The notes beneath the pieces were generated by a model. That model saw nothing but the letters and a program-made list of their open reading frames with translations, was not told the origin of the DNA and did no database searches. The position numbers and the translations under genes were made by a program. This document shows, one piece after another, positions 1-13,107 of a DNA stretch of 64,000 nucleotides (position 1 is the first letter of the stretch; each line of letters begins with the position of its first letter). The stretch is from Chromobotia macracanthus (taxonomy: Eukaryota; Chordata; Actinopteri; Cypriniformes; Botiidae), in contig JAZGTH010000011.1 of the NCBI GenBank assembly GCA_036877525.1, positions 4,266,001 through 4,330,000 of the forward strand, given 5' to 3'.

Positions 1-327
1 CAGACACCAGAAGAGAGTTCTGATCTTTGAGAGTATTGACGAATCATGGTGGAGTTTACCAAACAGATTAGTTTACAATCCATGTGGGAAAAATAATGTC
101 AGGCCAATAAACAGTGCTGCCCAGATGTTGCATTAAAGGTCAATCCGCATGCGCGCTGAGCATGTGTGAGTGTGTTGTGATATTCCCAATCCTCTTTATC
201 CCAGTCCTGCTGTTCTCTGTCATACTGCTCCCAGTTGTTTGGCGGCTTTTAGCTACAGCAGGAAATACCAGCACAGGCATGTTGCCATAAGGACGTGGTT
301 TGGTTTAATGTGTTTTTCTCTCCGCTC

Positions 328-659
328 TCCCGACTAACAGGGAACGTTCTCAGAATGTTGACTAACATTTCTCTCAACATTATCAGAAATGTTTTTGCAG
401 TACCGTTAGTAGAACATTTTTAACCTTAGATATCATACATATCAAAAGCATTAGGTACGTTAGTGGAACATTTTAAAAATGCTACAGAATAGCAAATGTT
501 TGAATAACGTTCTTATAACCAAGCAACGGTAACACAATGTTTTAAAATGTCTAAAACGTTTTGAACGACCCTAGAACTTTCAAATTAACATTTAACATTT
601 TTGTTACTTAATGGAAACATTAAGGAAACGTTCTGACATCTTAAAATTGTTAGCTGGGT
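328..659 (+). mobile_element. MITE-A copy 1 (ends CCCAGCTAACA)
   Basis: About 330-bp non-autonomous element. The left end reads TCCCGACTAACAGGGAACGT and the right end AAAATTGTTAGCTGGGT, which are inverted relative to each other over about 10 bases. The interior is a string of AACGTT/AACATT motifs. It has no coding capacity. The window holds ten copies in both orientations. Confidence 0.85.
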
Positions 660-1404
660 TTCTCCTCTCCTTTCCTCCCACAGTGACATTGTATAAAATG
701 GAGAATTGCTTTTCAAGCTCGCCTTATTAGGGTTCTTATAGGTTAGGCTCCTCTCTGGTTGGAAATCTCTTTGAAATCTCTGACTTTTGATTACAGACTT
801 TAAGATCCTGGCACATCTGAACACAGTTTGAGACATAGCTAAGATCTCGTCTACAAGTTTGGAGGAGACACATGAGATTATTGAGTTCTGTTTCTCAGGA
901 GAAAAATCTGAGAAGCTGGACACCTACAGTAAGCAAAAATCTCACTGCCGTGTAGGAAAACCAGCAGAGAACAAAAAAGATCTAATCTCTGATTCTCTTT
1001 CCTATGGGTAATCTGTCTTTTTTCTGTTCTCCTATCTTCCAGCTTTAAGATTTAGAAGAGAGGTCATGGTTTCTTTCACTCCCAAATACTGCTGTAGCTG
1101 AGCATGCCTTACGATTGGAGCTGCTCAAAAAGACTCAGTAAACTTTAACACCCACGGTAGGGGAAGAGGCACCCAGAGGAAAGAGTAAGATATTGAGAGA
1201 TATAATTGGAGAGATGTTTATTTTTGGACTCGCATGAGTAATAATGAGGCTTGGTTTGATATTTAAATGCTAAGGCTACATGTCAAGTACTGTATTCTCA
1301 GCAGGAATTATATGATAAAGCATCAAGAGATGAAGCCACAGCATCTCTTCCATTGTCATCTGCCCCATATGTATCTCTAATCACTTAGCATAATGAAAAT
1401 TAAA

Positions 1405-1612
1405 ACAAAAAAACATGGTTACTATAAATACTGTAAACCATGGTCACCACAAATTAACCATGCAACCACATGGTTAATGTGAGTTAACCAACCGCATGAG
1501 TTGTTGGTATTTGTAGTAAAAGTGTCGTCATACAAATGGTAATCCATCAGCCAAAACACCGTGATTACTACACTTTTACTATAAGAAAACCATGGTTAAT
1601 TTTTTGGTTAAA
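1405..1612. repeat. ACCATGGTTA palindromic dispersed repeat
   Basis: Tightly spaced inverted copies of AACCATGG/CCATGGTT (GTAAACCATGGTCACCACAA, CAAATTAACCATGCAACCAC). The same pattern recurs at about 26870. Confidence 0.65.
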
Positions 1613-2171
1613 GGGTGGCCCCGCCTACCGTGAAATCTAATTGGTCCCTGCCCACACAACTTTTTCATTCTCTGAAGCGTCCTTACCATGCAAAACTGAA
1701 ATTTGTTAATGTGATTTGCATCCTTTTTTGCTCCTGACTATAAGCAGGAGACACAGTGATGCCTAACAGAGACTTAGCAAGCACAACTTATTATAAAACA
1801 AACATCGTTGCCATAGAAACTGAACTATTCACCTGCCAACACAATCACACCAATTCTCATTGATATTCTTCTATCACAAATCCCTTTTATTAGACATTCA
1901 AGAATAACTCCCTATCTGGACAGTGACCTTCTGCTCTGTGCTGCGCTCTGCTTTCCCAGCACCCCAGCTCTACCTGTGAGTGTTTATGCATGCTCTGTGT
2001 CATCTATTCCCTGTCATGGCTTGGGCTCAAGGCTGAGGCTTATTGGCAGTCACTCACTGGTGTGAGAATTGCGCTCAGGCCGCCCATCCAGAGCTGCTTT
2101 AAAAGTTGATGAAGCTTTTGTGGCTTATACTATTGGAGTGCTAGCAAACAACTCCCACCTTTTGCACATCC

Positions 2172-2503
2172 TCCCAGCTAACAATTTTAGGTTGCAAGAA
2201 CGTTTCCCCAACATTTTCATTAAATAACAAAAAACGTTAAAAATTTTATTTTGAAGGTTCTAAGAACATTAGGAACGTCCAGTCTATCAGTCGTTGTATT
2301 AATGTTGCTTGGTTAAAAGAACCTTATTCAACTTTTTTTTTAATTTTGTAACATTCTTAGATGTTCCACTAACAACTTAAGAATAATGTTGTCGATATAT
2401 GAAAAAGTTCTACTAATATTACTGCAAGAACATTTTGATAACTTTGAGAGAACTTTTCGAGCATGTTAGCCAATGTTCTGAGAACGTTCCCTGTTAGCTG
2501 GGT
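2172..2503 (-). mobile_element. MITE-A copy 2
   Basis: Full-length copy in reverse orientation, starting TCCCAGCTAACAATTTTAGG and ending GAACGTTCCCTGTTAGCTGG. No coding capacity. Confidence 0.85.
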
Positions 2504-3511
2504 TCCCTCTTTCTTGTTCTAGCTGTGAAGGTCTATGTGCTGTTGAGGTTTTTGAGTGAAGTGTGGAATGAGCAGATGACGTTTTATATGGAATCCTCTT
2601 GATACATTTCTCTTTAGAGGCCATCAAGACGACCAGAGGGCTTAAGTTTGGATTAGTTTTAAGCTCCAGGTGAGGGAATGTAGGTTCAGAGTAAGTCCAC
2701 TCAGGTGGACGGCATCTCGAAGGGATCATTCACCACAGAGACAGCAATTGGACATTTAGTGAACGTCATTTCATGTTGAAACGATTTTCTTTTAGCTCTT
2801 CCAAAAAAAAAACACTGTACTGTTAAGAAGGTCTTGAAATGACATGGGTGACCTTTAAACCAACACTAATCATTGTAATTCTTATGTCCTTTAACATTAG
2901 GGGATCGTGGGAGCATCTGTTCACGAGTGTCTACCAGAATTACTTCATCTGGCTGTTTTTCACATTCTCTGCCAACAGTATTTACTTTCACTGGTCTATG
3001 TTTGGTTTTGTTCAGCTGTGAGGTGTTCAAGCTCTGGGCGAACTGTTTCCAGTTCTCCTCTGGGCTTTGTGCTGTCTTTCTACACCCCAGTCATTCATTT
3101 AACTATCACTCTTAAATATCTCTCTCTTACTCTCTCGTGCTCTTTCTCTCCCTTCTTCTCTCTCTCTCCTCACACCCCCAATTATATTTCTCTCTGTCTC
3201 CCTTTCTTGTTTCATAATGGTCTACAGCGGTTTGATTAAAGGGAGGGTTCATTTGTTATCTGCAGTGAATAGCAAAGAGTAAAGAAAAGGTTATATTTAG
3301 AGAGCTCAGAATATGATTTGTAGCACTGTTGTCTTGCGTCACATGCTATTTGTTAAACTGATCAACTATCAGCATTGTTGCATTTTATTTTTCCTTTAAG
3401 ATATTAGTTAGGGTCATAATTTGTTTTACATTACTATTTCACCCTCCTTTTGGCCCTTGGAATTAAACAGGCTGTTGTTAATGTACCCTGTTGGCCATGG
3501 GTGGCCATATG

Positions 3512-3872
3512 TTAAAGCCAGCATGAACAGGAAGTTGCATTTAACTTTATTTTATTGTTCTGATTTAATACAGAGTGAAATGGGAAAATGGAGGGCGTAG
3601 CTTGTTTTTTTGCACTGGGAGTTTGTAAGTAGGCATTTTAAAGCTCACTGAAGACTACTGTTGCAGGGGAGTGGTTAATGACTTTGGCTCCTCCCCAGCC
3701 ATCAGACTGACATCATCAGAGAAGGCCTGCCGTTCTGATTTTCAGATTTTGTTTAAAGATTTCAAGGGCGTGTGAACTTTAAATAAAAAAAGCACAGATA
3801 AATCATTTGTAATAAACACTGCAAGGTCCTATAAAATAAGAATAGTATATTTTGCTTTTATGGTGACTTTAA
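3512..3872. mobile_element. TTAA-bounded MITE-D copy 1
   Basis: TTAAAGCCAGCATGAACAGG at the left and TATGGTGACTTTAA at the right. The interior is GTTAATGACTTTGGCTCCTC, then AGACTGACATCATC. Confidence 0.75.
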
Positions 3873-4297
3873 TAAGCTAATGGTTTAATCTTTGGGTGTG
3901 ATTACATTACCCATCACTCATCTGTGATGGCACAATAATGATAAAATACATTGGAAAGCATCAATCACACACCGCAGTTTATTGTGTTGAACTAGTGCCA
4001 AAAAGCTTCCAGTCTTTGTTGAGAAGTGAAAAAGCAAGAATTGCTCAGCAAGTGGATTTTATTCCGACCAAATTCACTCGAGCGCCCATTACATCCCAAT
4101 TTAGCTTTCCAAACTCCTAAGTGAGAACATCCCAAGAGGACAGCTTTAGTTTTCATAAATGGTGTTGAACTAGCTTTGTATTATGATGCACATGAAGAAC
4201 ATGTCTACATGGTACAACATCTTTTATATTTTAAAAATAAATACATACTGTCTCACCGACTTCTTTAAAGATTACAGGTCCAGTAACCCTCATCACT

Positions 4298-4669
4298 TTA
4301 AAGTCACCATGAAATCAAAATACACACTTCTTATTTTTTATGAAATATTGCAGTGTTTATTATAAATGGTGCATCCGTGCACATCATTTTTTAAATTTTA
4401 TTTATGTGCCTTCATAATTTGAAGCTAAATCTGAGAATGTACTTTACCTTCTGAAATGGCAGACCTTGTCTAATGACGACTTGGGTGGAGCCAGAGCCGT
4501 TAACCATTCCCCTTCATCTGTCACTGTTAATATGATCTTTAAATGCCTGCTTTTCTAGATCCAATCAATTCCCAGCAGAAAAAAGTCACATCCCCAAATT
4601 ATTTGTTTCACTCATATTTATATCACAACACTAAAGTCATTTAGAAATTTCAGCTCACGTGGACTTTAA
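4298..4669. mobile_element. TTAA-bounded MITE-D copy 2 (reverse)
   Basis: Starts TTAAAGTCACCATGAAATCA and ends CACGTGGACTTTAA. The interior GGAGCCAGAGCCGTTAACCA is the reverse complement of the matching part of copy 1. Confidence 0.78.
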
Positions 4670-5191
4670 TAAACACGCTGACAGGGCACAGAAGTGCTTG
4701 TGTCAGTCATACAGATCTCTGGTTATGATGCACGTTGGCCTGAAGTCTCATTAAACTCAGTCTAACTGTGCTGTGCACACAGATGCCAGGTCCTGTTTGA
4801 ATGGAGACGCAGGTAAAAATCAGCGCTGGTGTCACAGATTCTTCAAGCGGTGCGATCGCAGCCGCCGAGCCGTGATACGACACAACCGGCACAGAGGAAA
4901 GCTGCTTGTGTCGTGCCGCAGGCGGGATGTGTGACTTCGTGTCAATGTCAGCCACTGTAATTCTTTTAATGACGACCTGTTGTGTTGCCGTGCAGCTCGG
5001 TCGACACAAGTGTTTGGGAATGTAGGGCGTGCTCTTTGTAGGGTTGTCGCAATTTTTAGTAGTTAATGCTAATTCTCATGAAATTTTACTATCCCAATTT
5101 TTAATTCCGCTGCAGAGACTAATATACATTTGAACACACTTTTTGTTATGTTATTTTTTGTTCCATATTTTTTAAGTTACTAATGTAAATA

Positions 5192-5389
5192 TTAAAGGGT
5201 AGGCGTTTTTTTTTGTTTTTTTTTCCAGAAATATTTTTGGTTATGCTCCTTGAATGTCTTCACATCACTTGTGGTATAAATATAAATAGGAGGCATGGCT
5301 TTGGAGATGTTAACAGAGGGTGGTAACTTTATGCTTTCAAGGCTTTGTTGCTATTGCTAGCCTTGCTAAAACTGCCTACCCTACCTTAA
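5192..5389. mobile_element. TTAA-bounded MITE-C copy 1
   Basis: Left end TTAAAGGGTAGGCG and right end CTGCCTACCCTACCTTAA are inverted and close on TTAA. The interior has GAGGCATGGCTTTGGAG and TTGCTATTGCTAGCC. Non-coding. Confidence 0.75.
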
Positions 5390-6029
5390 ACGTATTAGAT
5401 TAAGACAATGGACTGTTTCTCAATTAAGTGAACATTTCTTTACGTTTTCTAAACAGTTATTCTGTTCCTAAAAGAAATTAAGTAAAGTAAATGATTTTCT
5501 CTTTTTCATTTTAATATTGTCGTTTAATTATAACGTGACTGTCTGACAGCAGCTACCTGTCAGTTAGGCAGCGTGTGGGTACTGAACAGAGTCTGTATTT
5601 GTGGTGTATTTTACATCCATACTACAGAAATACATTCGCCACAGCATACAGAAAGTAAACATTCAGATTTATTGCCTCCAGTGCGATTAAGCCTATTGGT
5701 TATTGCTTAAGCCTGAGAAACCAGGGTAATTTTAAAGTGGGATGGAGAATTTACTTTGTTGACATATGTAGATGTCCTCACACACGTTCATCTTCTCGTT
5801 TGAGCGCTCGCAGTGATCCGTGCATAAGAAGCACATCTGCAGGGTCGCAGCAATGCATTAACTCCCTCAGTATTTTAACTCTACGGTTCGTAACCTCACT
5901 GCAGTGGTTCTCCTATAGCCACAGGCTGTGTGCATTAGTGTATGTGTGGCTTTGAGGTTAAGTTGTAGGTAGAGCTTGAATTTCACATTTCCTCTGTAGA
6001 ATATGTGAGCATTTCTGTTTACAAGTCAA

Positions 6030-6180
6030 AGGCATAATGCTAGGGTGTTGTGGGGGGTTGCTAGGGTGTTGTGGGTGGTTGTTAGGGCATTGCTATGCAG
6101 TAGCTAGAGTCTTCTGAGTGTTTATAGTGCATTGCTATGGGGTTGCTAGGGTGCAGGTTGTTGCTAGGTGGTCAGGATAG
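6030..6180. repeat. GTTGCTAGGGTGTTGTGG minisatellite
   Basis: Imperfect tandem units of GTTGCTAGGGTGTTGTGG and GTTGTTAGGGCATTGCTATG. Single units of the same type recur near 28985, 41040 and, inverted, 53945. Confidence 0.65.
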
Positions 6181-6340
6181 CCCACTTAAAAATCTCTATA
6201 ATATGCTGGTGTTAAATATGGTTCATGTTCTTCCTTTAAAACAAGATTAAAGGTTTGTTCAAAGTAATATTGATAAACAGGCCTGGGCTTTTTAACTGGT
6301 TTTTGTCCCCTTTTTTACAACGCTGCTAAACGCCGCACCT

Positions 6341-6664
6341 TCCCAGCTAACAGGGAACATTGTCAGAATGTTGGCTAACATTCTCTAAATGTTCATTATT
6401 GTTATCAAAAATTGTTCTTGCAGTAAATTTAGTACAACAATTTTCTAACGTTATATATCATCATCAACAAACGTTATTCTTAAGTTTTTAAAAATGTTAC
6501 AGAATTACAAAATGTTTGAATATGTTTTTATAATCAAGCAATAATGTAAATACAATGCCTAAAAACTGAACATTTCGAACATTCAGAATAAAATGTATAA
6601 CGTTTTTGTTACTTAGTGGAAACATTAGGAAAACAATTATACAGCCTACAATTGTTAGCTTGGT
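6341..6664 (+). mobile_element. MITE-A copy 3
   Basis: Starts TCCCAGCTAACAGGGAACAT and ends CAATTGTTAGCTTGGT. Full length with scattered substitutions. Confidence 0.82.
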
Positions 6665-9142
6665 TTGTTCTGTTTTTTAATAATAATCCTAAACCATTGC
6701 ACCTGTCACATTGGACAAAGGATAAACATCATGTCAAATCAAAATGTCAAAAAATACCTCTCCTGACATCAGTCATTGATCCTGTGATGAGGTTATGTGA
6801 CTTACATCACAATCGTTGTGTTAAGAGAGATAGTCTGGGCTTCATTTGGAGAGATCAAGTGCCTCTCTCTTTAGTTTTCCTCCTTCCATTCATCCCCCGG
6901 AGAACAAGGGAGCTGATGAAGGGAGGAAAGTGGAATTCCAAACACGAGGAACAATGTCTTTCTACCATGACGGCAAACAAAAAGCCCTGCGCGCTGTGTG
7001 GCTAATGGGCTGTGCTGTATCTCAATTGTCTGAAGAAAACGCGCAGTTTGCCTTTGCAAGCTCAAAGCCTGTGTCATTGCATCTAGTTTATTTATTGTCT
7101 GTATTTATTGTCTGTTATTGTAGTACTTTTGTTGGGTTTGTTATATATCAGCACTGTAGTTTCTCAAAAGAACCATGTTTAGTGTTTCTTCATTGCCTTG
7201 ATGTGTTAAAGACAATAAACCTGATTTGCCTTTCAGCTCAGATCTGCGTTTGATCATTTGCGGTTACAAAATGCTTTAAAAAGTCTAGGGAAATGGCAGG
7301 GATGGTTTTCTCTTTATAGTCTATAGTAGGTTGTTTTCTGCATTTATTCAACTGGAAATCTGTGGAAAGATTTTTAATGTTTCTATGGCTAAACAATGGC
7401 TAGCCACTCTGTTAACATTCACAGCAAATTAAATGGCATGAGCTGTGAATAGGGTCTATTGCATTAAACATGTCTTTCAAATACGTTTTAAGCAATGTCC
7501 ATTATTAGGTCATTTTTAATGTTGGTATGTTACTGAGTGTGTGCAAGTTAGCCCCTAACATCATGGGGCTGTGATTTGGATAGGGTGGCAGGAGGCAGGA
7601 GGGCATTTATGTCCCGACTGCCTTGTAGTTTTCAGCTATTCCCATGTGTCAGTTTTCTCAAGATTAATGGGTGCCCGATGCACATTGCCTTCGGCGTCTC
7701 CCTCCCAGGGCTTCTTGTAGCCATTCATATTCATTTACAACCTGCGTGTGGCACTGCGGGAGAAAAGCTGGATTGACATGTACACACACACATGTGCATA
7801 ACACACTTCCATGAACAACTGGCAAGTTATTGTAGCAGAACACACACACACACAGATCCTGAGATGGCATGCCAAAAATGGCAGCTATTCATGGAGAACG
7901 AAAAAAACAAACCAAAATCTCAAACATTCCTTGACATATTCTGTTCTCCTCATCGAGTGTTAAATCAAACAAGTGCCCCTGCGGTACAGTCTTAACGTCT
8001 TTAACTACTCAATTTTACGGATGACCATAGATCAAAACTTTCGTTTTATTGGTGCCCTAAACTTCCGAAGTCATTCTTTTTAGGTAACCCTCACACAAGA
8101 GAGATGAGATGGATGCAAGACTCTTGGCAGGGAATTCGAGTTTTGTGGTTTCCCCTTCACTGCTGGAGACAAAGATCAGGTTTGGTTTCAGATTTGATTA
8201 ATGTTTGCACTTCCTGTTATTGATAGACGGATTGATTCAGGCTCGTTCGTAAGCGTTGTAGCTAAATAAATGAATTGAAGGATGTGATGAGATTTAGTAG
8301 AGGCTGCTGTGGTTTCACACACACAAGTACTTGCTCTTTATCTTATACTTTGTTGTATAGGGCCATTATGATCTCATAATTCCCTGTGGACAAGCCCCCA
8401 AAGACCAGACAGCCCATAATGCATCAGATTTAATCCATCTGTAAGCAGCCAGTGAATGAATGAGACACATCATTAGTGGTCTATCAGGTTACTCGGCTGG
8501 TTTCTTTACACTTGCAGTGCATTTTAGGCCTTTGATGGTCAGAGTGGGTATTTGCGATCTCTTCTTTGTTGCGAGACATGTGAGAGGCTGATACAGTTTG
8601 TGGAAAGTTGCTTGTGTGCATCAAAACCCCTTTATTCCCATGTGTTTGGTAAATTGGGATACGTGGAGAGCTTGCAGGTCATCCTCGCTGTACGTAGTGG
8701 ATGTGTATGTGTGTTTGAAGGCGAGAAACGGGGGTTGGGGGAATGGCTTGGTTTTTTTGGCAAGCTCATGTCAGTTAGGACATTCCTCACACAACCGCAA
8801 AATGACTAACTTTCCTTTTCTGCTCCAGTCCTTTTTCCACTTGCTGGATGTGTGGCTTATGTTTTCCCAGGCACTCCGCCCCCCCACAACCCCTTCAGAT
8901 GGGGGATGTGAGACATGGGCGGAGATAAGCTTGAATGTTTAGGCACTTCTTGTAATGACTCGAAAGATGTATGCACCACAGCATTTATGCCTTTGGTGTG
9001 GTAACCAATGCTTTCGTTGTTGACACGAAGGAAAACTTTATTCAAATAAAAGCCAGACGAGTGTAAACATCATCAGTTTTAGGATATGTTTAGCCCTACA
9101 AGAGTGTGGGAATAAACATTGTATTCTTTCAGCTTAACTTCC

Positions 9143-9380
9143 TTTATAGGGATCGTTCACCCAAAAAATAAAATTCTTCCATCATTTACTCATGTCTTTC
9201 CAAACCTGTATGACTTTTTGCTTCTGAGGAACACAAAAGAAGACACAAAAACCACCAAGACATTTCTCAAAATATCTTCTTTTGTGTTCCACAGAAGAAA
9301 AAAGTCATGTAGGTTTGGAATGGCATGAGGGTAAGTAAATGATGGAAAATTGTTCATTTTTTGGTGAACTACCCCTTTAA
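9143..9380. mobile_element. Palindromic GTTCACCCAAAAA element, full copy
   Basis: Left end GGGATCGTTCACCCAAAAAA and right end TTTTTGGTGAACTACCCCTT are inverted repeats. The interior arms (CATCATTTACTCATGTCTTT and GTAAGTAAATGATGG) also pair. This is a very common cyprinid non-autonomous DNA element. Non-coding. Confidence 0.82.
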
Positions 9381-10581
9381 CTCCCTCCAGTTCCCTTCCG
9401 AGGCATCTTGCACCAAACCCTCCCCCGACCTGCTCTTCTCTGGCTGTCAGGGTTGTCGTAAACAGCCATAACTCAGACTTGGGCTAGCCGTGGCCCTTTC
9501 TGCCCTGTTTTGCCATGGAAATGCAGACGACACCAGGAATGTGGCATTGTGTAATTGTGTATAGCTGCTTTAAATGGCAATTTGAAGCTCTGGTGGCTCT
9601 GTAATTAGTGGTGCGGTCCCTTAGGAGCGGGCTTATCGTTTCCTTTGTAATTACACCTCTGAATACAGCGGTGTGCATGCATGCGGCAGGCCTTTCTTAT
9701 CGCATGCTGATGTGCTGACCGTGCGGAGTGAGGCTCATTGCAGCTTGCCCTGCGCCGCATGGCCATGACAAAGGTTGTTGAAGCAGGGGGCAGAAGAATG
9801 CAGGGCTTTACAATCAGCTGTGGCATGGGTGATAGTGTCAAAACGTTGGGCTCTGGGTTCAAAGAAGGAGCCTCTCAGCCCTTCAAAGGGTCTGGTCATA
9901 ATGGGTGAGGGGCTTTAATTTCGCAGCTCAAACATTTTTAGAGGCCAGATACAGAGATATATGTCCATTAATGGTAAAACAAGGCTTGTTATTCCAAATG
10001 CTTACACAGTATATGTGTGCTTTTTTGTTTTCCTCTTTCTCGCTTAAGTTTTTTGTGCTGATTGTGAAGGGAAAATCAGCAAAAAAAAATTTTTGATGTT
10101 AAAATTATGTGGAAATGAAAGTATAAACACTGTGGCTCTGTTTCATTGCTATGTTTGTTGTTATGTCAGGCCAGCCAGTCTGACATAGCAACATTGGCTC
10201 AACCAATGGTGTGAGATGAGGGCGGGGCTACCTGCTTTTGGTGAGGCAGAGCTGGCTGCAGAATCTGCAGGGGCGCTTTAAGAGCTCAAGCGCGGCTCAC
10301 TGGTTTTTAAATGTGTTTTCACCTGCTAAGCAGAGGTTAAGAATCTACACTTTTGACCTATAGTCTAGGTCTAGCTTCGCAATTGTATAAAACTCCACAG
10401 ACTTATGCAACATCATCTCTACTCTTATTTTAGCTCTGTTTTAACCAGTGGTACCTTTACAAGCAATTCTCTCACCGCCTGCTGAAATCGCTCATTTGTG
10501 GTGGTTTCACGTAAGAGCCCCTTTACATGCTGCAGTGGGTTAATGATTTGGTGTCTATTGTAATACAGAATGAAGGCCTGG

Positions 10582-10584
<3 letters not shown>

Positions 10585-10618
<34 letters not shown>
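10585..10618 (+). repeat. (GA)n microsatellite
   Basis: Uninterrupted AG dinucleotides. Confidence 0.95.
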
Positions 10619-10622
<4 letters not shown>

Positions 10623-10959
10623 TAGGAGAAAAAGAGAGTGTAAAGAAATAGGTGTTTACGGGGAATGTGTGGATTAAAAGCCATAATGTTGATGGATTGT
10701 TTTAATTTGCTGGCTTGTGACCACAGAATGGGAGAGATGTGGTCAAAACTCCACTTCCTCTCACCCCCTCTACTGGCAGGAGGTGGTACTGCAAGTAAAT
10801 CCACTCTCATTTGCTTCCAAGAGGAGTTTAAGCATCAAAAATCCTCCCAAATTGATCCCATGTAGGACATGGAAGCTTCTTTATTCAACAAAATGTGTTT
10901 TAATGCTTTAGACTGGATCTTTATAACACACAGCTGATCTCTGCACGCTTTAATAAATG

Positions 10960-11045
10960 TACGATGGTAACCATGGTTACTGCAATAAAACTGTGGTAAT
11001 ATAGTAGTTATCATAAAACATTTAACAAAAAACATTCATTGTTAA
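10960..11045. repeat. Short ACCATGGTTA repeat fragment
   Basis: GATGGTAACCATGGTTACTG followed by AT-rich sequence. It looks like a small piece of the same family. Confidence 0.45.
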
Positions 11046-11506
11046 TAAATTTGTAGTAATAGGTGGAAGCCGTCGATTCAGTCTAAGAAAGATGCTGTCT
11101 TAGAAGGTAGCTGCCCATGTAGACAGCAGACAGCGAGGAAGGTCCTATAGATTTGGAACAGAGCCATTAAGTTGAGACGCTCGTGTCCCCTCCAGGCTTC
11201 TTAATTAGGTTAATCAACAACATTTCCTCGCTCAGATAGCTTCACTAGCAGTTCTGTTGAATTAGCACTAGTTACTCTAGTGAAAAGGGCCGTGGCATCA
11301 GCAAGATAACCAAAGAGTCAATTGTATTGCATGTACAATTTTATATATTTGCTCCAAATAAATAACAGCTGAAATAATTATTTTTACTTGAGAATATTAG
11401 TTTTTATCCTCTTTTTATCCTATTATTTTTATAATATACTTTGCTGTATTATACTTTGCTTAATAATTCTGTACCACCCTACACCACATTATCCTAAATA
11501 TTATCT

Positions 11507-11696
11507 TATACTATACTATGCTATACTATACTATACTATACTATGCTATACTATACTATACTATACTATGCTATGCTATGCTATACTATACTATGCTATA
11601 CTATGCTATACTATACTATGCTATACTATACTATGCTATACTATACTATGCTATACTATACTATGCTATACTATACTGTACCATGCCATGCCATAG
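11507..11696 (+). repeat. CTATA/CTATG pentamer satellite
   Basis: About 190 bp of CTATR pentamers, arranged locally as a 15-bp unit CTATACTATACTATG. It gives chance open frames of Leu-Tyr-Tyr-Thr type in three frames. Confidence 0.95.
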
Positions 11697-11837
11697 TAGT
11701 TTGTTTGTACACTGCTCATTTTTGTCCTATTTTCTAAGAGGAAGGTACTCTACTATTCTCAAACAAGATTTAACTATTCAGAAATAATTTTTCATATCAG
11801 GTAACAAGGGCTTTTCCCCATATCTTTTCTTTTTACT

Positions 11838-12005
11838 GCAGATGGTGTTTAGAAATGTGTTCTCTTGCTAGACCTTCCTAAATCACCTGCGAAAACTCCC
11901 CACTGTTCTATCTCTGTCTAAACAACTGTTATCTTACAATTCATGTTTTATGGTGACAGGATTTGTCAGTACATTGGGTGATAAGCTTATGTCACCTAAC
12001 CACTA
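11838..12005 (+). repeat. Local duplicate, copy 1
   Basis: Shares ACTGCAG-TGGTGTTTAG, AAACTCCCCACTGTTCT, ACAACTGTT and GGGTGATA-GCTT with 13108-13290. The two copies are about 1.1 kb apart in the same orientation. It is unclear whether this is a dispersed repeat or a local duplication. Confidence 0.65.
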
Positions 12006-12196
12006 GCATATGAGACAGCTTGTGCTGTCCCCCCACGGCATTATGATCCAATCATATTATGGTTAAATTTCCTGTCTACAGCTACACTGCATAGAAGCTG
12101 CATCTAAGATTAGCATATTACGTGTTTAAACAAATGCATAGAGGTTTGTTTGTTTCATGAAAATATGACCTACAAAACTCAGCACCAATACCACTA

Positions 12197-12345
12197 TTCC
12201 TCTATCTTAGCTGGTAGGCATTGCATTAGCAGTGCAAAGGTTGTGGGTTCGATACCCAGGGAATGCACATACTGATAAAATGCATAGCTTAAATGCACTG
12301 CAAGTAGCTTTCCATAAACGCAAAAATGTAATGTAAATGTATTAC
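12197..12345 (+). mobile_element. tRNA-derived SINE copy 1
   Basis: The tRNA-like head keeps TAGCTGGTAGGCATTGCATT and box B GGTTCGATACC (as GTTGTGGGTTCGATACCCAG). An L2-type tail follows with a short AATGTAAATGTA end. Resembles the cyprinid HAmo/V-SINE style of element. Confidence 0.75.
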
Positions 12346-12350
12346 TGGAT

Positions 12351-12420
12351 CCCATGGTATACTGTGGCTCAATGGGTAGAGTATTGTGTTAATAGCATAA
12401 AGGTGTGGTGAACTATATAG
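12351..12420 (+). mobile_element. SINE head fragment copy 2
   Basis: GGTATACTGTGGCTCAATGG then GTAGAGTATTGTGTTAATAG is a tRNA-like head without a tail. It is the inverted twin of the copy at 12792-12885. Confidence 0.68.
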
Positions 12421-12606
12421 AGGTTTTCTCTTATGCATGAGAGTGAATGTGATCAGCAGGACACTGTACATACAGTATGTGAGGTAATTATCACTGACGT
12501 CCCCCCGACCTCATGCACCTGCACATCGAGAGATTAATGCGATGCTGCATTAGTGACCCTTCATGTCTTTAGCTGTGTGAAGTGTCAGCGAGGTCATGTT
12601 TCTGTT

Positions 12607-12790
12607 CAGCCAATAGGAAATGTTCTCAGAACGTTGGCTAACGTTCCCTAAAAGTGCTTTTAGCATTATCAAAAAGCATTCTTGCAATAATGCATTTTTT
12701 TACGTTATATATCATATACATCAAAAATGTTATTCTTATGTTTTTAGAGGAACATATTAAAAATGTTATGGAGTTAAAATGCAAGTTGTA
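12607..12790 (+). mobile_element. MITE-A copy 4, truncated
   Basis: Only the left half is recognisable (AGCCAATAGGAAATGTTCTC, then TTCTTGCAATAATG). The right part is replaced by a reverse-oriented SINE at about 12792, suggesting that the SINE inserted into or next to the element. Confidence 0.65.
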
Positions 12791-12791
12791 C

Positions 12792-12885
12792 ATTTTATCA
12801 GTACACGTGTTACCTGGGAATCAAACCCACAACCTTTATGCTATTAACACAATACCCCACCCATTGAGCCACAGTATACCATCCT
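12792..12885 (-). mobile_element. SINE copy 3 (reverse)
   Basis: On the minus strand it reads GGTATACTGTGGCTCAATGG, then the box-B region GTGGGTTTGATTCCCAGGTA. Nearly identical to copy 2 over the head, including the flanking GGTATAC. Confidence 0.72.
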
Positions 12886-13107
12886 GAACCATCATGTACA
12901 TTCACACTAGTTTACACTGGTCTTCTTATCAGGAGAACTGTTGTGGAAAACTTCTACTCCATATTTACACACATATTACTTGCAAGTCTGTTTTAAGGAA
13001 ATAATTTCAGTGAGTTTTATTCATGACTGAGAACAGTAGAGTAAGGCTTTTTTTAGCCTTATGATTTATTGTCTTATTTGCCTCTCGCTTGTCTCATATC
13101 TCATTTT

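Noticed and set aside
11388..11787. Open frames of repeated LYYT/LYYA
   Set aside because: Translation of the CTATR pentamer satellite; appears in several frames at once.
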